Origin: Trematomus loennbergii
Taxonomy: Eukaryota; Chordata; Actinopteri; Perciformes; Nototheniidae
NCBI GenBank assembly: GCA_012861695.1
Contig: JAAOOA010000055.1
Span: 1,207,712 to 1,271,711 of the forward strand
Length of the DNA stretch: 64,000 nucleotides
Direction of reading: 5' to 3'
The notes beneath the pieces are model-generated. The model saw only the letters and a program-made list of their open reading frames with translations. It did not search any database and was not told where the DNA came from. Shown here piece after piece: positions 23,815 through 34,848 of the stretch. The position numbers and the translations under genes were made by a program. The stretch's first letter is position 1; every line of letters begins with the position of its first letter.

Positions 23815-25165
23815 TGCCAAATTGTCATCCTTTCTGTTGTTTATAATAAAGATGTTTTCTTGATTCATATCTACATGTCTCATTCATAAGTAAATGATTT
23901 ATACTACATGGTCCATATCTTAAATATAAATAATACCTTCTGAGTTTTTCTTTATATTTAAATAAATATAAACACAATAACAGTTACTATAACACATTAG
24001 GATAAGATGTTTTCTTGATTAATATATACATGTCTCATTCATAAGTAAATGATTTATACTACATGGTCCATATCTTAAATATAAATAATACCTTCTGAGT
24101 TTTTTCTTTTGAAGGTAATAAATAAATATAAACACAATAACAGTTACTATAACACATTAGGATTCACATTTCTTGATTCATAGATAGCTCTTTATCTTTG
24201 ATAATGTATCACAGACTTTGCCCCAACCGGGTGTCGAACCTGCGAACAGAAGAAATCTCAGCTGGCTAAGACGGCGGTTCACAGCTTCAGTAATGCTGCA
24301 ATTTTATTGGCTGTCCTAAGCACGTCTCGCATTGGCTGTCACTCTATGCCACCTAAGCACGTCTCGCATTGGCTGTCACTCTATGCCACCTAAGCACGTC
24401 TTCCCTCTGCGGGGGAAATGTTTGCGAAAAACGTGTATGAAATGTCCGAAAACGGACCAATGTCTGTGATTCTATAGATTTATCAGTCCAGAAACGGGAC
24501 ATTTATCTGTTCCAGCCCAGAACCTCCACCCCGCTGCGGGACCCGTGGTATTATAATAATATATTATATATATATATTATAATTTAGTTGAATTAAGAGT
24601 GCGAGTCTCTACATTTAGGTTAGTTATTATAGCTTTATTTCTTTTATAATTATTAAATATAAAACACAGAATTTGTGTGACTATATTAAACTGCCTCTGG
24701 CAGTGTGCATTCATTGTTTTGAAATTAGAGTAGATGTCTTAGATATTATATTATTATTACAGTTATTACTCAATCAGCAAAAAAAATAATTATTTAACAA
24801 TAATAATATAATATCTAACACATCCACTATAATTTAAAACATTTAAATTCACAGTGCCAGAGGCTGTTTTCGAACCCTGACTTTCCACACCAAGGGGCGA
24901 CACTTATCTACCAACACCACCCTTTGGCCTAAAGCTCATTAAACATAAGTCTTATTTATACTGCAGTAACGGACCTTTTCCTTTCTTTTTCTCCGTCAAA
25001 AATTAACAAACGACCCCTCAAATAGCATCTACAGATCAAGACGAAGCTAATGGAAGTACTCCCGGAGACCTAGCGTGGGAAGACATGTTTGGATTATTCA
25101 TGATTTTTTAATGGAAGCAACAAACCAGTCCATTCATTCTCTATGGCACTGTTGAACCAGAGCCG

Positions 25166-27466
25166 ATGTCATATATATTTGGCCGCTTCTTTTCAACTCT
25201 GGACATTACGACCAAATTATAAGGTAAGTTAAGTTATATTAACATGAATTAACAGAGAAGCGACATGTAATGTTATGTTATCTGGGCTTTGTCTGACGTG
25301 TTTTAGTTTAAATATAAAATAAAATACGCTATAAAGTGGTCCGTGTTTCCTACGTGTATCGAGTCTAACGGTACTTTGGGATGAATTACATTGTTAATGT
25401 AAAGTTAATTCAACTTAAGCCGCTTAAAGTTCATGTGGTAGGATTTCTGTGTGAGTTTATTGTGTTTTTGTTGACTTGGTGAGGCGCAATTACCGCGAGT
25501 TACTTGTGGCGAAATCCTCCGTGCGCGTTTACATTAATGTATATTTAAATATATAAATTAACGCTAACTACCATGTAAGATTACCATTAACTCCCGTATT
25601 ATTTTCCAATAAACCGGGGTTAGATATACTAACCCATCACTGTTACAAAACACAGCGTGGGGACAAGTTAACAGCAGTTTACTTTTGGATAAAAAAGTAT
25701 TATGTATATTCAGCTGTGCCGTTGCCCAGACGGGGTTAAATATACATAATAGATGCAGACACACACACACACACTGCTAAACACCAGAACTGTTGAAACC
25801 ACATCCATAACATTCATCTACTACTTAGTAATTATTTATCTAATATATCATTCAGCCTTGGTTGAGCTCCCTTTGTTAGTTAAAAGGGTTTGACCCATGG
25901 GGGAGGGGTAATGGAAGTGTAAATAGTTTCAACAAACACACAGCTCCAGACATACAGGAACAAAGATCAACAATATCTGATCCAAAGTAAAATAGCACTA
26001 CATATATCATAGCACAATGTGAATGTGCAGACAGTTAAAGTCTGCTCTCTATTAGACCCCACCTGTGAACATCATTAACTCACTGATATATATTTTCTTC
26101 TTGACAGATCAAATGCAAAAATCTTTTGGCTATCCCTCCATGCAGCCCCTGCTCTTCCTGTAAAGAGACTTGTGCCCCTACCAAAGGAGCTGATGTTTCT
26201 GATGCCGGAACCATCCGCCCCAACACCAACAGAGACCAACATCACTGTTCCAGGTGTGTATATGTTTGACTCTTTGCACCTTGTACAGTTTGCTGACTAC
26301 AGTGAAGATGCTAAGCGTCATACAACATTATTTCTTTATTTTACTGTTGATAATAATGACATGTTTTAATATTTTCTATAGTGGCTCCTGAGATTTCTGC
26401 AGAGCCCTGTCAACCGACACTGCATCCACCAGCTGCACCAACACAAAGTGAGTAATAATAACAATACATCACATTTTTGAGGCACCTTCAAGTGTTTGAA
26501 TGTTTCTCATTTGGATGTGTACTTGCTAGAAATCATTTTTCACAAAATCACACACACACACAATATCGTAATTATTTGCCATGTGTTTTTATTTATTGTC
26601 TGCCTAGGTCAGCCATTACCCAGGCCATCAACGGTCCCCAGCTGTCCTCCTCCTCCTCCTCCTCCTCCTCCTCCTCCTCCTCCTCCTCCTCCTCAGCTTC
26701 CTGCCTACAACCAGGATGTCAGTCAGTGGAACTGTTCGCCTCAGCAGAGGACCTGGATGAAGACGGAGCTGGAATCCATGGGGCTCTGGCCAAGCTCCGT
26801 TCCTGTACTCAACCCTCTGAAGATGGTGTCATTGTGGCGTCACCCTCCCCAGCCAGAGCTGATTGACAGTGTTGATGATCTTCCCTGCGCCAAGTATTTT
26901 TCATCTGGAAGCCAGAAAATGACAATTTGATGGGACGGCTGAGGAACAACTACACTCTGCCGTGTATTGACGGCTGTGCTCAGCCTCAAATTGCCTCTGC
27001 TGGTGTTGGTAGGCCTCGTGTGATTGTCGGCATCACCGGACAGTACTACTTGCTGTCTTCAAGGCTCTGCTGCAAAGTCTGCCGGAAGAGGTGGTATGCC
27101 GACAACCCATCCTGGCTGGAAAAGCTCCCCAAGAGGTTCACCAACCTGCTGCCAGCAGTACTGACTTACAAGAAAGCCATCTGTAAGTCGGTACTGGACG
27201 AGCTCAGGCGCACCGGTAAGTCACCCACTGATATGGCAAAGCAGATCACGGAGATGATGCACCTGAAATATGAACGGGCTGACCTGGCGTACCTCCTCAG
27301 CTGTAAGAACATCATGGATGGTGAGGAAGGAAAGTACGACCAGAAGACAATTACCCAGTTCCTTCGGCAATTGTCTCCCTTTGGAGAGTATGGGGACTCT
27401 GATGGCTGGAACGGGATCTCTGTGTCTGCACACTACCTGACAGACTGCCTCCTGTGTGTCTGTTAA
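25166..27466 (+). pseudogene. Array gene copy 4
   Basis: Exon 1 (25166-25223) lacks one T. Exon 2 begins at 26108 and exon 4 at 26608, with 16 CCT codons. The hotspot reads AAGTATTTTTCATCTGG near 26895 and throws the frame, so the long frame ends at 26930 instead of joining the C-terminal domain. The C-terminal domain itself is open to 27466. No 88-bp segment. Confidence 0.85.
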
Positions 27467-28814
27467 TGCCAAATTGTCATCCTTTCTGTTGTTTATAATA
27501 AAGATGTTTTCTTGATTCATATCTACATGTCTCATTCATAAGTAAATGATTTATACTACATGGTCCATATCTTAAATATAAATAATACCTTCTGAGTTTT
27601 TCTTTATATTTAAATAAATATAAACACAATAACAGTTACTATAACACATTAGGATAAGATGTTTTCTTGATTAATATATACATGTCTCATTCATAAGTAA
27701 ATGATTTATACTACATGGTCCATATCTTAAATATAAATAATACCTTCTGAGTTTTTCTTTTGAAGGTAATAAATAAATATAAACACAATAACAGTTACTA
27801 TAACACATTAGGATTCACATTTCTTGATTCATAGATAGCTCTTTATCTTTGATAATGTATCACAGACTTTGCCCCAACCGGGTGTCGAACCTGCGAACAG
27901 AAGAAATCTCAGCTGGCTAAGACGGCGGTTCACAGCTTCAGTAATGCTGCAATTTTATTGGCTGTCCTAAGCACGTCTCGCATTGGCTGTCACTCTATGC
28001 CACCTAAGCACGTCTCGCATTGGCTGTCACTCTATGCCACCTAAGCACGTCTTCCCTCTGCGGGGGAAATGTTTGCGAAAAACGTGTATGAAATGTCCGA
28101 AAACGGACCAATGTCTGTGATTCTATAGATTTATCAGTCCAGAAACGGGACATTTATCTGTTCCAGCCCAGAACCTCCACCCCGCTGCGGGACCCGTGGT
28201 ATTATAATAATATATATATATATATATTATAATTTAGTTGAATTAAGAGTGCGAGTCTCTACATTTAGGTTAGTTATTATAGCTTTATTTCTTTTATAAT
28301 TATTAAATATAAAACACAGAATTTGTGTGACTATATTAAACTGCCTCTGGCAGTGTGCATTCATTGTTTTGAAATTAGAGTAGATGTCTTAGATATTATA
28401 TTATTATTACAGTTATTACTCAATCAGCAAAAAAAATAATTATTTAACAATAATAATATAATATCTAACACATCCACTATAATTTAAAACATTTAAATTC
28501 ACAGTGCCAGAGGCTGTTTTCGAACCCTGACTTTCCACACCAAGGGCGACACTTATCTACCAACACCACCCTTTGGCCTAAAGCTCATTAACATAAGTCT
28601 TATTTATACTGCAGTAACGGGACCTTTTCCTTTCTTTTTCTCCGTCAAAAATTAACAAACGACCCCTCAAATAGCATCTACAGATCAAGACGAAGCTAAT
28701 GGAAGTACTCCCGGAGACCTACGTGGGAAGACATGTTTGGATTATTTCATGATTTTTTAATGGAAGCAACAAACCAGTCCCATTCATTCTCTATGGCACT
28801 GTTGAACCAAGCCG

Positions 28815-31125
28815 ATGTCATATATATTTGGCCGCTTCTTTTTCAACTCTGGACATTACGACCAAATTATAAGGTAAGTTAAGTTATATTAACATGAATT
28901 AACAGAGAAGCGACATGTAATGTTATGTTATCTGGGCTTTGTCTGACGTGTTTTAGTTTAAATATAAAATAAAATACGCTATAAAGTGGTCCGTGTTTCC
29001 TACGTGTATCGAGTCTAACGGTACTTTGGGATGAATTACATTGTTAATGTAAAGTTAATTCAACTTAAGCCGCTTAAAGTTCATGTGGTAGGATTTCTGT
29101 GTGAGTTTATTGTGTTTTTGTTGACTTGGTGAGGCGCAATTACCGCGAGTTACTTGTGGCGAAATCCTCCGTGCGCGTTTACATTAATGTATATTTAAAT
29201 ATATAAATTAACGCTAACTACCATGTAAGATTACCATTAACTCCCGTATTATTTTCCAATAAACCGGGGTTAGATATACTAACCCATCACTGTTACAAAA
29301 CACAGCGTGGGGACAAGTTAACAGCAGTTTACTTTTGGATAAAAAAGTATTATGTATATTCAGCTGTGCCGTTGCCCAGACGGGGTTAAATATACATAAT
29401 AGATGCAGACACACACACACACACACTGCTAAACACCAGAACTGTTGAAACCACATCCATAACATTCATCTACTACTTAGTAATTATTTATCTAATATAT
29501 CATTCAGCCTTGGTTGAGCTCCCTTTGTTAGTTAAAAGGGTTTGACCCATGGGGGAGGGGTAATGGAAGTGTAAATAGTTTCAACAAACACACAGCTCCA
29601 GACATACAGGAACAAAGATCAACAATATCTGATCCAAAGTAAAATAGCACTACATATATCATAGCACAATGTGAATGTGCAGACAGTTAAAGTCTGCTCT
29701 CTATTAGACCCCACCTGTGAACATCATTAACTCACTGATATATATTTTCTTCTTGACAGATCAAATGCAAAAATCTTTTGGCTATCCCTCCATGCAGCCC
29801 CTGCTCTTCCTGTAAAGAGACTTGTGCCCCTACCAAAGGAGCTGATGTTTCTGATGCCGGAACCATCCGCCCCAACACCAACAGAGACCAACATCACTGT
29901 TCCAGGTGTGTATATGTTTGACTCTTTGCACCTTGTACAGTTTGCTGACTACAGTGAAGATGCTAAGCGTCATACAACATTATTTCTTTATTTTACTGTT
30001 GATAATAATGACATGTTTTAATATTTTCTATAGTGGCTCCTGAGATTTCTGCAGAGCCCTGTCAACCGACACTGCATCCACCAGCTGCACCAACACAAAG
30101 TGAGTAATAATAACAATACATCACATTTTTGAGGCACCTTCAAGTGTTTGAATGTTTCTCATTTGGATGTGTACTTGCTAGAAATCATTTTTCACAAAAT
30201 CACACACACACACAATATCGTAATTATTTGCCATGTGTTTTTATTTATTGTCTGCCTAGGTCAGCCATTACCCAGGCCATCAACGGTCCCCAGCTGTCCT
30301 CCTCCTCCTCCTCCTCCTCCTCCTCCTCCTCCTCCTCCTCCTCCTCCTCAGCTTCCTGCCTACAACCAGGATGTCAGTCAGTGGAACTGTTCGCCTCAGC
30401 AGAGGACCTGGATGAAGACGGAGCTGGAATCCATGGGGCTCTGGCCAAGCTCCGTTCCTGTACTCAACCCTCTGAAGATGGTGTCATTGTGGCGTCACCC
30501 TCCCCAGCCAGAGCTGATTGACAGTGTTGATGATCTTCCCTGCGCCAAGCTCCATTTTTTCATCTGGAAGCCAGAAAATGACAATTTGATGGGACGGCTG
30601 AGGAACAACTACACTCTGCCGTGTATTGACGGCTGTGCTCAGCCTCAAATTGCCTCTGCTGGTGTTGGTAGGCCTCGTGTGATTGTCGGCATCACCGGAC
30701 AGTACTACTTGCTGTCTTCAAGGCTCTGCTGCAAAGTCTGCCGGAAGAGGTGGTATGCCGACAACCCATCCTGGCTGGAAAAGCTCCCCAAGAGGTTCAC
30801 CAACCTGCTGCCAGCAGTACTGACTTACAAGAAAGCCATCTGTAAGTCGGTACTGGACGAGCTCAGGCGCACCGGTAAGTCACCCACTGATATGGCAAAG
30901 CAGATCACGGAGATGATGCACCTGAAATATGAACGGGCTGACCTGGCGTACCTCCTCAGCTGTAAGAACATCATGGATGGTGAGGAAGGAAAGTACGACC
31001 AGAAGACAATTACCCAGTTCCTTCGGCAATTGTCTCCCTTTGGAGAGTATGGGGACTCTGATGGCTGGAACGGGATCTCTGTGTCTGCACACTACCTGAC
31101 AGACTGCCTCCTGTGTGTCTGTTAA
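28815..31125 (+). CDS. Array gene copy 5: only copy with a fully open frame; uncharacterised protein
   Basis: Exons 28815-28873, 29760-29905, 30034-30099 and 30260-31125 (59+146+66+866 nt) join in phase to 378 residues plus stop, and all junctions are GT/AG. The start is the first in-frame ATG after an upstream TGA (MSYIFGRFFFNSGHYDQ). The N-terminal ~90 residues are Pro/Thr-rich, followed by 17 consecutive prolines and a Trp-rich linker. The C-terminal ~220 residues hold an FFIWKPE block, two cysteine pairs (LPCIDGC and CCKVC) that could bind zinc, and a helical stretch with FTNLLPAVLTYKKAICKSV. The layout recalls a domain of large transposase-like fish proteins (from memory, Pfam DUF6729), of which this would be only the N-terminal part. 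An AATAAA lies 31 bases after the stop. Function unknown. An out-of-frame upstream ATG overlaps exon 1. Confidence 0.75.
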
Positions 31126-31155
31126 TGCCAAATTGTCATCCTTTCTGTTGTTTAT

Positions 31156-31161
31156 AATAAA
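31156..31161 (+). terminator. AATAAA polyadenylation signal of array gene copy 5
   Basis: A canonical AATAAA lies 31 bases after the stop codon of the open copy. It is present at the same place in the other copies except copy 1, where it has changed. Each unit thus appears to end its own transcript. Confidence 0.6.
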
Positions 31162-31162
31162 G

Positions 31163-31484
31163 ATGTTTTCTTGATTCATATCTACATGTCTCATTCATAA
31201 GTAAATGATTTATACTACATGGTCCATATCTTAAATATAAATAATACCTTCTGAGTTTTTCTTTATATTTAAATAAATATAAACACAATAACAGTTACTA
31301 TAACACATTAGGATAAGATGTTTTCTTGATTAATATATACATGTCTCATTCATAAGTAAATGATTTATACTACATGGTCCATATCTTAAATATAAATAAT
31401 ACCTTCTGAGTTTTTCTTTTGAAGGTAATAAATAAATATAAACACAATAACAGTTACTATAACACATTAGGATTCACATTTCTT
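31163..31484 (+). repeat. 155-bp direct duplication downstream of each gene copy (shown for copy 5)
   Basis: The block starting GATGTTTTCTTGATT occurs twice, at 31163 and 31318, 155 bp apart. The second copy differs slightly (AATATATACATG for CATATCTACATG, and an added GAAGGTAATA segment). The first copy begins directly after the AATAAA at 31156-31161. The same pair follows every other gene copy, for example 16565/16720, so the duplication predates the array's expansion. Confidence 0.9.
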
Positions 31485-31526
31485 GATTCATAGATAGCTC
31501 TTTATCTTTGATAATGTATCACAGAC

Positions 31527-31600
31527 TTTGCCCCAACCGGGTGTCGAACCTGCGAACAGAAGAAATCTCAGCTGGCTAAGACGGCGGTTCACAGCTTCAG
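31527..31600 (-). repeat. tRNA-like remnant 1 in each array unit (shown for unit 5)
   Basis: On the minus strand the segment has a perfect B-box match (GGTTCGACACC) preceded by an A-box-like CTTAGCCAGCTG. The spacing between boxes is only about 18 bases and the T-stem does not pair well. It looks like a decayed tRNA or tRNA-derived SINE head rather than a working tRNA gene. It is conserved in all units. Confidence 0.4.
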
Positions 31601-31610
31601 TAATGCTGCA

Positions 31611-31750
31611 ATTTTATTGGCTGTCCTAAGCACGTCTCGCATTGGCTGTCACTCTATGCCACCTAAGCACGTCTCGCATTGGCTGTCACTCTATGCCACC
31701 TAAGCACGTCTTCCCTCTGCGGGGGAAATGTTTGCGAAAAACGTGTATGA
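31611..31750 (+). promoter_or_regulatory. ATTGG (inverted CCAAT) cluster upstream of each exon 1 (shown for one unit)
   Basis: Three ATTGGCTGTC boxes (near 31616, 31641 and 31678) sit in an internal direct repeat of ~37 bp (unit CTAAGCACGTCTCGCATTGG plus GCTGTCACTCTATGCCAC). A GC-richer stretch with CTGCGGGGG and ACCGCCG-like motifs lies nearby. It is about 0.7 kb upstream of the next exon 1. NF-Y-type boxes in this setting suggest a promoter, but no TATA or initiator could be fixed. Confidence 0.45.
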
Positions 31751-32165
31751 AATGTCCGAAAACGGACCAATGTCTGTGATTCTATAGATTTATCAGTCCA
31801 GAAACGGGACATTTATCTGTTCCAGCCCAGAACCTCCACCCCGCTGCGGGACCCGTGGTATTATAATAATATTTATATATATATATTATAATTTAGTTGA
31901 ATTAAGAGTGCGAGTCTCTACATTTAGGTTAGTTATTATAGCTTTATTTCTTTTATAATTATTAAATATAAAACACAGAATTTGTGTGACTATATTAAAC
32001 TGCCTCTGGCAGTGTGCATTCATTGTTTTGAAATTAGAGTAGATGTCTTAGATATTATATTATTATTACAGTTATTACTCAATCAGCAAAAAAAATAATT
32101 ATTTAACAATAATAATATAATCTAACACATCCACTATAATTTAAAACATTTAAATTCACAGTGCC

Positions 32166-32237
32166 AGAGGCTGTTTTCGAACCCTGACTTTCCACACCAA
32201 GGGGCGACACTTATCTACCAACCCACCCTTTGGCCTA
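32166..32237 (-). repeat. tRNA-like remnant 2 in each array unit (shown for unit 5)
   Basis: Minus-strand reading gives a D-arm-like block (GTTGGTAGATAAG), a middle block CCCCTTGGTGTGG and a T-arm-like AGGGTTCGAAAAC, in tRNA order and near-tRNA spacing. The B box is imperfect and the ends pair only over about four bases (GCCA with TGGC). This particular unit also has a 2-base deletion (ACCCACCC). Probably a tRNA-derived fossil. Confidence 0.45.
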
Positions 32238-32474
32238 AAGCTCATTGAACATAAGTCTTATTTATACTGCAGTAACGGGACCTTTTCCTTTCTTTTTCTC
32301 CGTCAAAAATTAACAAACGACCCCTCAAATAGCATCTACAGATCAAGACGAAGCTAATGGAAGTACTCCCGGAGACCTCGCGTGGGAAGACATGTTTGGA
32401 TTCTTTCATGATTTTTTAATGGAAGCAACAAACCAGTCCCATTCATTCTCTATGGCACTGTTGAACCAGAGCCG

Positions 32475-34848
32475 ATGTCATATATTTGGCCGCTGCCGTG
32501 AGTGGCGCTGTGGCGCACTTTGCCAGTGAGCTCTCCTTCAGTGAATGAGAGAGAGCTTCACAGCGACGTAAATGCATACATCTTTTTCAACTCTGGACAT
32601 TACGACCAAATTATAAGGTAAGTTAAGTTATATTAACATGAATTAACAGAGAAGCGACATGTAATGTTATGTTATCTGGGCTTTGTCTGACGTGTTTTAG
32701 TTTAAATATAAAATAAAATACGCTATAAAGTGGTCCGTGTTTCCTACGTGTATCGAGTCTAACGGTACTTTGGGATGAATTACATTGTTAATGTAAAGTT
32801 AATTCAACTTAAGCCGCTTAAAGTTCATGTGGTAGGATTTCTGTGTGAGTTTATTGTGTTTTGTTGACTTGGTGAGGCGCAATTACCGCGAGTTACTTGT
32901 GGCGAAATCCTCCGTGCGCGTTTACATTAATGTATATTTAAATATATAAATTAACGCTAACTACCATGTAAGATTACCATTAACTCCCGTATTATTTTCC
33001 AATAAACCGGGGTTAGATATACTAACCCATCACTGTTACAAAACACAGCGTGGGGACAAGTTAACAGCAGTTTACTTTTGGATAAAAAAGTATTATGTAT
33101 ATTCAGCTGTGCCGTTGCCCAGACGGGGTTAAATATACATAATAGATGCAGACACACACACACCACACTGCTAAACACCAGAACTGTTGAAACCACATCC
33201 ATAACATTCATCTACTACTTAGTAATTATTTATCTAATATATCATTCAGCCTTGGTTGAGCTCCCTTTGTTAGTTAAAAGGGTTTGACCCATGGGGGAGG
33301 GGTAATGGAAGTGTAAATAGTTTCAACAAACACACAGCTCCAGACATACAGGAACAAAGATCAACAATATCTGATCCAAAGTAAAATAGCACTACATATA
33401 TCATAGCACAATGTGAATGTGCAGACAGTTAAAGTCTGCTCTCTATTAGACCCCACCTGTGAACATCATTAACTCACTGATATATATTTTCTTCTTGACA
33501 GATCAAATGCAAAAATCTTTTGGCTATCCCTCCATGCAGCCCCTGCTCTTCCTGTAAAGAGACTTGTGCCCCTACCAAAGGAGCTGATGTTTCTGATGCC
33601 GGAACCATCCGCCCCAACACCAACAGAGACCAACATCACTGTTCCAGGTGTGTATATGTTTGACTCTTTGCACCTTGTACAGTTTGCTGACTACAGTGAA
33701 GATGCTAAGCGTCATACAACATTATTTCTTTATTTTACTGTTGATAATAATGACATGTTTTAATATTTTCTATAGTGGCTCCTGAGATTTCTGCAGAGCC
33801 CTGTCAACCGACACTGCATCCACCAGCTGCACCAACACAAAGTGAGTAATAATAACAATACATCACATTTTTGAGGCACCTTCAAGTGTTTGAATGTTTC
33901 TCATTTGGATGTGTACTTGCTAGAAATCATTTTTCACAAAATCACACACACACAATATCGTAATTATTTGCCATGTGTTTTTATTTATTGTCTGCCTAGG
34001 TCAGCCATTACCCAGGCCATCAACGGTCCCCAGCTGTCCTCCTCCTCCTCCTCCTCCTCCTCCTCCTCCTCCTCCTCAGCTTCCTGCCTACAACCAGGAT
34101 GTCAGTCAGTGGAACTGTTCGCCTCAGCAGAGGACCTGGATGAAGACGGAGCTGGAATCCATGGGGCTCTGGCCAAGCTCCGTTCCTGTACTCAACCCTC
34201 TGAAGATGGTGTCATTGTGGCGTCACCCTCCCCAGCCAGAGCTGATTGACAGTGTTGATGATCTTCCCTGCGCCAAGTATTTTCATCTGGAAGCCAGAAA
34301 ATGACAATTTGATGGGACGGCTGAGGAACAACTACACTCTGCCGTGTATTGACGGCTGTGCTCAGCCTCAAATTGCCTCTGCTGGTGTTGGTAGGCCTCG
34401 TGTGATTGTCGGCATCACCGGACAGTACTACTTGCTGTCTTCAAGGCTCTGCTGCAAAGTCTGCCGGAAGAGGTGGTATGCCGACAACCCATCCTGGCTG
34501 GAAAAGCTCCCCAAGAGGTTCACCAACCTGCTGCCAGCAGTACTGACTTACAAGAAAGCCATCTGTAAGTCGGTACTGGACGAGCTCAGGCGCACCGGTA
34601 AGTCACCCACTGATATGGCAAAGCAGATCACGGAGATGATGCACCTGAAATATGAACGGGCTGACCTGGCGTACCTCCTCAGCTGTAAGAACATCATGGA
34701 TGGTGAGGAAGGAAAGTACGACCAGAAGACAATTACCCAGTTCCTTCGGCAATTGTCTCCCTTTGGAGAGTATGGGGACTCTGATGGCTGGAACGGGATC
34801 TCTGTGTCTGCACACTACCTGACAGACTGCCTCCTGTGTGTCTGTTAA
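32475..34848 (+). pseudogene. Array gene copy 6 (long exon 1)
   Basis: Exon 1 (32475-32617) contains the extra segment found in four units, here minus two bases, and an in-frame TGA appears within it. Exons 2 (33502-33647), 3 (33776-33841) and 4 (from 34000) keep splice sites. The poly-proline run is the shortest, with 13 CCT codons. The 14-base-deleted hotspot near 34283 breaks exon 4. The C-terminal domain is open to 34848. Confidence 0.85.

Noticed and set aside
23569..23883. Recurrent 104-residue minus-strand open frame opposite the cysteine domain in every unit
   Set aside because: It is the antisense shadow of conserved exon 4. It has no splice or start logic of its own, and its conservation is explained by the coding strand.
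25564..25770. Recurrent 68-84 residue minus-strand frame inside intron 1 of the array gene
   Set aside because: It varies only with the CA-repeat at its start and resembles no protein. It is intronic sequence open by chance and copied with the unit.
31527..31600. Functional tRNA gene in each unit
   Set aside because: The box spacing is too short and the T-stem does not pair, so it is treated as a fossil only.
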